From contig CANRKO010000002.1 of NCBI GenBank assembly GCA_947631235.1, positions 124,001 to 188,000 of the forward strand: a stretch of 64,000 nt of DNA. Reading direction: 5' to 3'. Of the stretch, positions 1-7,015 are shown piece after piece; the stretch's first letter is position 1, and each line of letters begins with the position of its first letter. This DNA is from an uncultured Clostridia bacterium. GTDB lineage: Bacteria; Bacillota; Clostridia; UBA1381. The notes beneath the pieces are model-generated. The model was not told the DNA's origin. It saw only the letters and a list, made by a program, of their open reading frames with translations, and did not search any database. Made by a program: the position numbers and the translations under genes.

Positions 1-1
1 G

Positions 2-670
2 GACAAATCCGCCCGTCACGCGGAGAACATAAACGCCGGACTGTTCACGTACCCCGTGCTTATGGCTTCGGACATTCTCCTTTACCAAGCGGACTACGTT
101 CCGGTCGGCAAGGACCAGATGCAGCACATAGAACTTTGCCGCGACGTTGCGCAGCGTTTCAACGCCATTTACGGCGACGTGTTCACCATTCCCGAGGGGC
201 TTTTGCCGAAGGTGGGCGCTAACATAATGAGTTTGCAGAATCCGACGAAGAAAATGTCAAAATCCGACCCGAACCCGAAGGCGTACATTTCGATGATGGA
301 CGATATGAATGTAATCGCGAAGAAAATAAAAAGCGCGGTCACGGACAGCGAGGGCGTTATCGAGTACCGTGAGGGCGACGAGACAAAGGCGGGCGTGAAC
401 AACCTTCTTTCAATCATGTCGGCTGTGACGGGACGCAAAATTGACGATATAGTAAAGGACTACAGCGGCAAGGGCTACGGCGATTTCAAGAGCGATGTTG
501 CCGACGCTGTTGTGGAGTGCATAAAACCGATACGCGCGGAGTACGACAGAATAATAGCGGACAAGAAATATCTTACGGACATATGCGAAAAGGGCGCGGA
601 AACGGCTTACAAAATCGCGCGCAGGACACTTAGCAAGGTATACAAAAAAGTAGGCTTTGTGATGAGATAA
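2..670 (+). CDS. trpS: Tryptophanyl-tRNA synthetase, C-terminal part (5' end outside window)
   Basis: Class I aminoacyl-tRNA synthetase that charges tRNA-Trp in the cytoplasm. The frame is open from base 2, so the N-terminus with the HIGH motif lies upstream of the window; 222 codons are visible, against about 330 for the family. Seen: the core stretch DILLYQADYVPVGKDQMQH, the ATP-contacting KMSKS signature at 251-265, then a helical anticodon-binding part ending at a TAA. The next gene begins 13 bp downstream on the same strand, so the two may share a transcript. The assignment is firm because both signatures are intact. Confidence 0.96.
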   Translation, partial: DKSARHAENINAGLFTYPVLMASDILLYQADYVPVGKDQMQHIELCRDVAQRFNAIYGDVFTIPEGLLPKVGANIMSLQNPTKKMSKSDPNPKAYISMMDDMNVIAKKIKSAVTDSEGVIEYREGDETKAGVNNLLSIMSAVTGRKIDDIVKDYSGKGYGDFKSDVADAVVECIKPIRAEYDRIIADKKYLTDICEKGAETAYKIARRTLSKVYKKVGFVMR

Positions 671-683
671 GCGGAGGTATAAT

Positions 684-1832
684 ATGTACACGGAAAGCTT
701 TGTAATACTGATGATATACGTGTTCGCGGCGGCGTTCATATTTACGTTCGTCGCAACGCCGAACGTGCGCCGTCTCGCGTTCAAAATAGGCGAGGGCGCG
801 GTGGACAAGCCGCGTGACGCGCGCAGAATGCACAAAAAGCCCACGCCGAGAATAGGCGGACTCGCGATGATTTTCGGCTTTATCGTGCCTATCATAACGA
901 TACTGCTGTTTTCGAAAATAAGCGGCGACTCGTCGTTTTGGGGCAGCTATTCGATAGCGAGCCGTCAGACGGTCGGAATGTTTATCGCGCTCGCGATAAT
1001 AGTCGTCATGGGCTTTATAGACGACTGCAAGGATCTGCCCGCGAAACTGAAATTCCTCGTGCAGATCGGCGCGGCGCTTATCGTTATATTCGTCGGCGAC
1101 ATAAAGATTGACGTGTTCACAAACCCGAATTTTCTGAGCGACAACCCGTACCTCGTGCTGCCGGAATGGATCTCGGTAATAGTGACGGTGATATGGATAG
1201 TGTTCATAACGAACGCCGTAAACTTCATAGACGGTCTCGACGGTCTCGCGGCGGGCGTAAGCGCGATAATGTCGGTGTCGCTCGTGTTTATATCCATACG
1301 CGTCGGCGAGTATCCGATAGCGATTATGGGTATCGCGCTCATGGGTTCGTGTTTCGGTTTTCTGCCGTTTAACTTTAACCCCGCGAAAATATTTATGGGA
1401 GACACGGGCTCGACGTTTCTGGGGTTCATGCTCGCGACGCTGTCAATTCAGGGCGTGTTTAAGTCCTACGCGGTAATATCGTTCGCCGTGCCGCTTTTGA
1501 TACTCGGACTGCCGCTGTTTGACGCGCTGTTCGCGATGATACGCAGAATACTGCGCGGCGAAAGCCCGATGAAGGCGGACAGAGGACACCTCCACCACCG
1601 ACTTGTGGATATGGGCTTTTCGCAGAAACAGACCGTGTTTATACTGTACGCGATAAGCGGCGTTTTGGGAATAACGGCTGTGCTGCTCGCCGAAAGCGGC
1701 GTGCTCAGGGCGATACTCGTCGTAATAGCGATGATAATGCTGCTCCTTATCGGCGGTATGCTCGGTAAGGGCAGCCATAACCACCATCCAGATACCAGGG
1801 ATAAAACAGACGATACCGAGGAAAATGAGTAG
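684..1832 (+). CDS. tagO: Undecaprenyl-phosphate GlcNAc-1-phosphate transferase (WecA/TagO-type)
   Basis: Polytopic membrane enzyme of the MraY/WecA family. It moves a UDP-linked amino-sugar phosphate onto undecaprenyl phosphate, the first membrane step of teichoic acid or other wall polymer synthesis. The 382 residues show about ten hydrophobic segments. Family motifs seen: RMHKKPTPRIGG, the Mg-binding FIDDCKDLP, NAVNFIDGLDGLAAG, FMGDTGSTFLGF and the HLHHRL loop. The HLHH loop favours WecA/TagO over MraY. ATG follows GGAGG closely. The hydrophilic tail rich in H, D and T is not conserved in the family. wecB follows after a repeat-filled gap, consistent with one wall-polymer locus. Confidence 0.9.
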   Translation: MYTESFVILMIYVFAAAFIFTFVATPNVRRLAFKIGEGAVDKPRDARRMHKKPTPRIGGLAMIFGFIVPIITILLFSKISGDSSFWGSYSIASRQTVGMFIALAIIVVMGFIDDCKDLPAKLKFLVQIGAALIVIFVGDIKIDVFTNPNFLSDNPYLVLPEWISVIVTVIWIVFITNAVNFIDGLDGLAAGVSAIMSVSLVFISIRVGEYPIAIMGIALMGSCFGFLPFNFNPAKIFMGDTGSTFLGFMLATLSIQGVFKSYAVISFAVPLLILGLPLFDALFAMIRRILRGESPMKADRGHLHHRLVDMGFSQKQTVFILYAISGVLGITAVLLAESGVLRAILVVIAMIMLLLIGGMLGKGSHNHHPDTRDKTDDTEENE

Positions 1833-1845
1833 ATAGGAATGGGGC

Positions 1846-1963
1846 GGGCGACCGCAAGGGTCGCCCCTACATGAAATTGTGCGCCGTAGGGGCGACCTTT
1901 ACGGTCGCCCGTCCACGACAACCCGACGGCAACGAAACCGTAGGGGCGGTCATCGGCCGCCCG
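1846..1963. repeat. Family A repeats, three copies (GGGCGACC/GGTCGCCC hairpin units)
   Basis: Three copies of a roughly 25-bp imperfect palindrome lie at 1846-1870, 1886-1911 (inverted) and 1940-1963 (diverged, inverted). Each has the form GTAGGGG-CGACC-loop-GGTCG-CCCG. The same unit recurs at 43778-43802 and 53156-53223. With the family B element that follows, it fills the wecA-wecB gap. No coding function is seen. Confidence 0.85.
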
Positions 1964-1966
1964 CAA

Positions 1967-2073
1967 GACCCCCTCTCCGAGGGGGTCAAAACTCACTTGT
2001 GAGTTTTGGGGGTGTTATACCGCAAACCACACCCCCCGAAATCAAAGATTTCGACCCCCTCAACGAGGGGGTC
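1967..2073. repeat. Family B composite hairpin repeat, copy 1
   Basis: A 107-bp element bounded by GACCCCCTC...GAGGGGGTC imperfect palindromes at 1967-1987 and 2053-2073. Between them are an AAAACTC/GAGTTTT hairpin, a short GTTATA spacer, and a second hairpin GAAATC-AAA-GATTTC. It is closely matched by 4703-4819. It ends 27 bp before the wecB start codon, so it would lie in the wecB leader of any read-through transcript. Confidence 0.85.
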
Positions 2074-2100
2074 AAGGGATATAAAAAAAGGAGAAAGACG

Positions 2101-3252
2101 ATGAAAAAAATCAAGGTAATGACCGTATTCGGTACGCGTCCGGAAGCAATCAAAATGGCGCCGCTTGCGCTGGAACTCAAAAAGCACGGCGAGATCGACT
2201 CCATAATATGCGTAACGGCGCAGCACCGTCAAATGCTCGACCAGGTGCTTGAAATATTCGGCATAACGCCGGACTACGACCTCGACATAATGAAAACGCG
2301 CCAGACGCTCGTCGGCATTACCACGCGCGTTCTGGAGGGTCTCGACGAGGTCATACAAAAGGAAAAGCCCGACCTCGTGCTTGTTCACGGCGACACGTCC
2401 ACGAGTTTTGTCGCCGCGCTCGCCGCGTTCTACAACCAGGTGAAGGTCGGTCACGTCGAGGCGGGACTGCGCACATACGACAAATATTCGCCGTTCCCCG
2501 AGGAAATGAACCGTCAGCTTACGGGCAGAATATCTGATTTGAACTTCTCCCCGACGGAGCAGAACAGACAGAATTTACTTAAAGAAAACGTGCCGGACGG
2601 CACGATTTACATTACAGGCAACACCGTAATAGACGCGTTAAAGACGACGGTGCGCCGCGATTACAGATTTAAGGACGACTGCCTGAACGAACTCGATTTC
2701 CAAAATAAGCGCGTCATAATCGTGACGGCTCATCGCCGCGAAAATCTCGGCAAGCCGCTTGAAAACATATGCACCGCGCTTAAAGAAATCGTGACGGAGT
2801 ACCCCGATACTGAACTTGTGTACCCCGTACATTTAAATCCCGCGGTGCGCGAAACGGCGTTTTCGATACTCGGCGGTATGGACAGGGTGCATCTTATCGA
2901 CCCGCTCGACGTTGAGGACTTGCACAACGCGATGTCGCGCTCGTTCATGGTAATGACCGACTCGGGCGGCATACAGGAGGAGGCTCCCGCGCTCGCAAAG
3001 CCTGTGCTTGTGCTGCGGCGCGAGACGGAACGCCCCGAGGCGGTTAAGGCAGGAACGGTAAAAATCGCGGGCGTGGACAAGGACGAGATAAAGCGTCTCG
3101 CGAAGGAACTTTTGGACAGTAAGGACGCGTACGATAAAATGGCTCATGCCGCGAACCCGTACGGCGACGGCGAGGCGTCGAGACGTATCGCCGAGGCGAT
3201 TTTGTACGAGTTCGGCATAAGCGATAAAAAGCCCGACAATTTTTCTGTGTGA
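2101..3252 (+). CDS. wecB: UDP-N-acetylglucosamine 2-epimerase (non-hydrolysing)
   Basis: Cytoplasmic enzyme that interconverts UDP-GlcNAc and UDP-ManNAc for wall polysaccharides. The 383 residues match the family length. Motifs seen: GTRPEAIKMAPL near the N-terminus, HGDTSTSF, VGHVEAGLRT, PFPEEMNRQL, VTAHRREN, and the C-terminal DSGGIQEEAP that binds the nucleotide sugar. The frame stays open upstream to 1879, but that stretch is repeat sequence. The ATG at 2101, preceded by AAAAAAAGGAGAAAG, is the natural start. It follows the TagO-type gene and likely supplies ManNAc for the same linkage unit. Confidence 0.95.
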   Translation: MKKIKVMTVFGTRPEAIKMAPLALELKKHGEIDSIICVTAQHRQMLDQVLEIFGITPDYDLDIMKTRQTLVGITTRVLEGLDEVIQKEKPDLVLVHGDTSTSFVAALAAFYNQVKVGHVEAGLRTYDKYSPFPEEMNRQLTGRISDLNFSPTEQNRQNLLKENVPDGTIYITGNTVIDALKTTVRRDYRFKDDCLNELDFQNKRVIIVTAHRRENLGKPLENICTALKEIVTEYPDTELVYPVHLNPAVRETAFSILGGMDRVHLIDPLDVEDLHNAMSRSFMVMTDSGGIQEEAPALAKPVLVLRRETERPEAVKAGTVKIAGVDKDEIKRLAKELLDSKDAYDKMAHAANPYGDGEASRRIAEAILYEFGISDKKPDNFSV

Positions 3253-3290
3253 CGGCTTAAAATAAATTTACGGAACGGAGGCGGTTAAAA

Positions 3291-4655
3291 TTGGAAGAAC
3301 AGCTTGACATGATAAACCGCCTTTTAAGAGAACGGCGGTTTTCGGAGGTAAAAAATTTAATAAAGGACGAGAACCCCGCCGACCTCGCAGAGCTTTTCGA
3401 GGAACTTTTCGCGGATAATTTCGACGAGAAGGCGGAGTTTATGACGCTGTTCCGCCTGCTGCCGAAGGACAGCGCGGCTGAAACGTTCGCGCACATGAAC
3501 CCCGACATGCAGGGTCACCTTATCGGAATGTTCACCGATAAAGAACTTCGTGAAATCCTCGACGAACTTTATATAGACGATACGGTCGACATGATAGAGG
3601 ACTTGCCGGCAAATGTCGTGTCGCGTATACTTTTAAACTCCACGACGGGCGAACGCCGCGCGATAAATGATATTCTCCGTTACCCCCGCGACAGCGCGGG
3701 CAGCATAATGACGATTGAATACGTCAGTCTGCATAAGGACATGACCGTGTCGGAGGCGTTCGAGAAAATACGCAAGGTAGGCGTGAATAAGGAGACGATC
3801 TACACCTGCTACGTCACGGAGAACCGCATACTGACGGGCGTTGTGACGGTCAAGGACTTGTTCACCGCCGACGAGGACGACAGGATAGGCGACATAATGG
3901 ACACGCGCGTCATATCGGTAAACACGCACGAGGACAAAGAGGTCGTCGCGAACATGTTCCAGAAATACGACTTCCTCGCGCTGCCGGTCGTTGACCGCGA
4001 CAACCGTCTTGTCGGTATCGTAACGTTCGACGACGCTATGGACGTTATCGAAGAGGAGAACACCGAGGATATTTCGCGCTGGGCTGCCGTAACGCCGAAC
4101 GAGGAAAGCTATTTCCGCACCGGCGTTTTCAAGCATGCGAAGAGCCGCATCGTGTGGCTGTTGATACTGATGATAAGCGCGACGCTGACTCAGCTTATAA
4201 CGGCGCGGTACGAGAACGCGTTTAAGGTACTACCGCTTTTGGTGTCGTTCATGCCGATGATAATGGACACGGGCGGCAACTGCGGAGCGCAGAGTTCGAC
4301 GCTGATAATACGCGGCATAGCTTTGGGCGAAATACGTTTTACGGACTTTTTTCGAGTTGTGTTCAAGGAGTTTAGAATATCGATAATAGTGAGCTCGATA
4401 CTCGCGCTTGTGAACGGGGCGAGGGTATATCTGATGTACGGGCATAATTTTCCGCTTGCGCTCACGATTGCGCTGTCGATAATCGCGACGGTCGTAATAT
4501 CGAAAATGATTGGCGCGAGTTTGCCGATGCTCGCGAAAAAGGTGCGTCTCGACCCTGCGATAATGGCAACGCCGCTTATAACGACAATCGTTGACTGCGC
4601 GTCGCTGATTATTTATTTTAATATCGCAACGGTCGTGTTTGCGAATTTGATGTGA
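3291..4655 (+). CDS. mgtE: Magnesium transporter MgtE
   Basis: Mg2+ channel/transporter of the inner membrane. The order is the typical one: an acidic N-terminal superhelical domain (about residues 1-130), two CBS domains (about 130-255) that sense cytosolic Mg2+, then a five-helix membrane domain (about 280-454) with the signature FMPMIMDTGGNCGAQSST lining the pore. Length 454 is normal. The start is TTG at 3291, preceded by GGAGGCGG; no ATG in frame lies nearer. It sits 38 bp after wecB on the same strand. Local expression control, if any, is not visible. Confidence 0.95.
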   Translation: MEEQLDMINRLLRERRFSEVKNLIKDENPADLAELFEELFADNFDEKAEFMTLFRLLPKDSAAETFAHMNPDMQGHLIGMFTDKELREILDELYIDDTVDMIEDLPANVVSRILLNSTTGERRAINDILRYPRDSAGSIMTIEYVSLHKDMTVSEAFEKIRKVGVNKETIYTCYVTENRILTGVVTVKDLFTADEDDRIGDIMDTRVISVNTHEDKEVVANMFQKYDFLALPVVDRDNRLVGIVTFDDAMDVIEEENTEDISRWAAVTPNEESYFRTGVFKHAKSRIVWLLILMISATLTQLITARYENAFKVLPLLVSFMPMIMDTGGNCGAQSSTLIIRGIALGEIRFTDFFRVVFKEFRISIIVSSILALVNGARVYLMYGHNFPLALTIALSIIATVVISKMIGASLPMLAKKVRLDPAIMATPLITTIVDCASLIIYFNIATVVFANLM

Positions 4656-4672
4656 ATATGTGGAAATAGTAT

Positions 4673-4900
4673 GACCCCCTCTCTATGGGGTAAATACTGT
4701 ATGACCCCCTCTCCGAGGGGGTCTAAACTTGCTTGCAAGTTTAGGGGGGTGTTATAATGTGATACGGAATAAATACACCCCCCGAAATCAAAGATTTCGA
4801 CCCCCTCGGAGAGGGGGTCTTTCGTTAGTGTAGAATTCACCCCTCGGAGAGGGGGGTCTTTCGTTAATGTGGATTTTGCCCCTCGGAGAGGGGGTCTTTC
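4673..4900. repeat. Family B hairpin repeat, copy 2 plus partial copies
   Basis: A complete family B element lies at 4703-4819, with the same order of hairpins as 1967-2073. It is preceded by one degenerate half (from 4673) and followed by two tail-end copies, at about 4844-4860 and 4879-4897, each ending in GGGGTCTTTC. The block fills the space between the convergent mgtE and the EAL gene. The tail copies suggest repeated partial duplication of one end. Confidence 0.85.
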
Positions 4901-4905
4901 TTTAT

Positions 4906-6588
4906 TTATTTTTTCAGCAATTCTTCAAATTCCTCGGGCGGGAGGGGTTTTGAGAAATAATATCCCTGAATAATCTCGCAGCCGAGGTTTTTGAGCAGTC
5001 TGCACTGTTCCTCCTCCTCAACGCCCTCGGCGACAATCGGCACGGACAAGAACGCCGCTATCTCCTTTATAAGTTCCACAAGGCGCAGAGCCTTTTCGTC
5101 CTTGTGCATGTTCCGCACAAAAATCATATCCAGCTTTAAAACGTCGATCGGCAGTTCGGTAAGCATATTGAGCGACGAATAGCCGCTGCCGAAATCGTCC
5201 ATTTCTATCTTAAATCCCGCGTCTCTCAGACCGTTTATGACCTCGATTATCTGTCCCGCGTCCTCGGAGTACGCCGATTCGGTTATTTCAAGCAGCAAAT
5301 CATCTGTCGTAAGACCGTTATCGTCGAGTATTTTAAGCAGCTTTGACTTTATTTCGGGGTCATACATATCTATTCTCGACACGTTCACCGACACCGGCAC
5401 GGTTTTGCCGTACTTATCCTTCCACTCCTTAATGCGCGCGCCAGCCTCCTGCCACACGTAGTAGTCGAGGTGCGATACGAGACCGTTCGTTTCAAACAGC
5501 GGTATAAAGTCGCCGGGGCTTATCATGCCGAGTTCGGGGTGGTTCCAGCGTATAAGCGCCTCCGCGCTGCAAAGGTACGGCTCTTCGCCGGTAATGTTGT
5601 ACTTCGGCTGGAAATATACCTTGAAATCCCTGTTTTCGAGCGACGCGGACATATCGTTTATGAGGCGCTCGTAATACACGTCCTTTGAATTTTGCTCCTC
5701 GTCGTACAGCGCGACGCGCGTCGTGTAATTGCCGCGGAGCGTGTTGCAGACGCTCGTAGCCTTGTCGAACCGCTGCTCTATCGTGAGCGACTTGTCGGCG
5801 TTCGGGTAAACGCCCATGCGCAGCCTTACGCGGGGATTTACCGACATATCCGACAGCACCGAGCATATTTTGTCCATAAGCTCGTCATAGTCGGCGCGGT
5901 GCGGGCAGTATATCATAAACGTGTCCGCCTCGGCGCGGCACGCGATACCCTTTGAATTTTCCAGTATGCCGTCAATACCCTGCGCGATGGCTTTTAAGAT
6001 TGCGTCGCCGAAATCTCTGCCGTACAACTCGTTTACGAGGTGGAAACGGTCGGAGTTTATCACGATAGCGTCGTTTTCGAGCTCGGGGTGGTAACGTTCT
6101 TCAAGCTGCGCGTACTCAAAGAAGAAGTCCTTCGTAAACAGTCCCGTGAGTTCGTCCTGCGCGGCGGAGCGTATAATAAATCTGCCCTCGTTAAGTTCTA
6201 TGATACGCGAAATACGCGCCAGTATGACCTCGGGCATATTGTAGGGCTTTTTGATAAAGTCAGCCGCGCCCATGCGCAGGCTCTTAACCTCTGCCGACTC
6301 GTCCGACGTCAGCACGACCACCGGAATTTGCGAAAGTTCCGGCTCGGACTTCAGTATGCTCAAAAGTTCAAAGCCGTCCATTTCCGGCATGATGAGGTCG
6401 AGCAGCACGAGTGACAGGAGTTTTTTGTTTTCTTTTATTATTTCGAGAGCCTGTGCGCCGTTTTCCGCGTAAAGCACGTCGTAGCTGTCCTTCAGCATAA
6501 AACCGAGCAGCTCGCGGTTTATCATCTCGTCGTCAACGATGAGCACCACTCTCTTAAGTTCCGTGTTGTAATTGTATTTAGACGCCAT
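4906..6588 (-). CDS. Response regulator with degenerate GGDEF and intact EAL domain (c-di-GMP phosphodiesterase)
   Basis: Predicted cytoplasmic signalling protein of 560 residues. The receiver domain comes first (about 10-130: VLIVDDE acidic pair, VLLDLIMP phospho-acceptor Asp, FIKKPYN Lys). Next is a GGDEF-like domain whose signature reads AEADTF in place of GGDEF, so no cyclase activity is expected. Last is an EAL domain with EALIRW, LEITES, DDFGSGYSSL, LKLDM and AEGVEEEEQ, which keeps the residues needed to hydrolyse c-di-GMP. ATG at 6588 follows GGAAGGTATAAAA; an upstream in-frame start at 6654 would sit on the -35 box. No histidine kinase is adjacent. Confidence 0.9.
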   Translation of the reverse strand: MASKYNYNTELKRVVLIVDDEMINRELLGFMLKDSYDVLYAENGAQALEIIKENKKLLSLVLLDLIMPEMDGFELLSILKSEPELSQIPVVVLTSDESAEVKSLRMGAADFIKKPYNMPEVILARISRIIELNEGRFIIRSAAQDELTGLFTKDFFFEYAQLEERYHPELENDAIVINSDRFHLVNELYGRDFGDAILKAIAQGIDGILENSKGIACRAEADTFMIYCPHRADYDELMDKICSVLSDMSVNPRVRLRMGVYPNADKSLTIEQRFDKATSVCNTLRGNYTTRVALYDEEQNSKDVYYERLINDMSASLENRDFKVYFQPKYNITGEEPYLCSAEALIRWNHPELGMISPGDFIPLFETNGLVSHLDYYVWQEAGARIKEWKDKYGKTVPVSVNVSRIDMYDPEIKSKLLKILDDNGLTTDDLLLEITESAYSEDAGQIIEVINGLRDAGFKIEMDDFGSGYSSLNMLTELPIDVLKLDMIFVRNMHKDEKALRLVELIKEIAAFLSVPIVAEGVEEEEQCRLLKNLGCEIIQGYYFSKPLPPEEFEELLKK

Positions 6589-6625
6589 TTTTATACCTTC
6601 CGTTAATGAATAATATATATATACT

Positions 6626-6654
6626 ATTATAGTGTCAAATAAAAAATGTGTCAA
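6626..6654 (-). promoter_or_regulatory. Sigma-A promoter of the response regulator-EAL gene
   Basis: On the minus strand TTGACA (6654-6649) and TATAAT (6631-6626) are both perfect, with a 17-bp spacer, 37 bp before the ATG at 6588. It lies back-to-back with the metal efflux promoter. Confidence 0.85.
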
Positions 6655-6686
6655 GGCGCATTATGTAAAATTTATATAAAATTATG

Positions 6687-6715
6687 TTGACAAACAGAAA
6701 TAAGCGTGGTATAAT
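6687..6715 (+). promoter_or_regulatory. Sigma-A promoter of the metal efflux operon
   Basis: TTGACA at 6687-6692 and TATAAT at 6710-6715 are separated by exactly 17 bp. The expected start site falls just before the inverted repeat at 6728-6749. Confidence 0.88.
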
Positions 6716-6727
6716 CAAATCAATAAA

Positions 6728-6749
6728 TGAACAAATGAGCAGATGTTCA
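6728..6749. promoter_or_regulatory. Candidate ArsR/SmtB-type metal-responsive operator
   Basis: A 22-bp interrupted palindrome of form TGAACAnnTGnnCAnnTGTTCA sits over the transcription start region, between the -10 box and the ribosome binding site. The TGAACA...TGTTCA arms resemble operators of SmtB/CzrA/CadC repressors, which release DNA on binding Zn or Cd. No ArsR-family gene is in the window, so the regulator would act from elsewhere. Confidence 0.65.
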
Positions 6750-6776
6750 CATATAATACGGTCGGAGGGGATTAAA

Positions 6777-6995
6777 ATGAAGAAAAGCTACAAGATTGAG
6801 GTTGACTGCGCGAACTGCGCCAACAAAATGGAGGACGCCGCGAATAAAACGGACGGCGTAAAGAATGCGGTCGTGAATTTTATGACGCTTAAAATGAACG
6901 TCGAGTTCGAGGACGGCGCGGACGAAAATAAAGTGATGAAGGCTGTGCTTAAAAGCTGCCGCAAAGTGGAGAGCGACTGCGAAATTTATTTTTGA
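6777..6995 (+). CDS. Free-standing heavy-metal-associated (HMA) domain protein
   Basis: A 72-residue soluble protein made of one HMA ferredoxin-like fold with the metal site DCANCANKM (CxxC). It looks like the domain normally fused to the N-terminus of ZntA/CadA pumps. Here the pump that follows lacks it, so this protein probably delivers metal to, or regulates, that pump. ATG 6777 is preceded by GGAGGGG. The stop overlaps the region just before the ATPase start, suggesting translational coupling. Expected inducers are Zn, Cd or Pb, by inference from the pump type. Confidence 0.85.
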   Translation: MKKSYKIEVDCANCANKMEDAANKTDGVKNAVVNFMTLKMNVEFEDGADENKVMKAVLKSCRKVESDCEIYF

Positions 6996-7015
6996 GCCGA
7001 AAGGGGAAGGTAACG

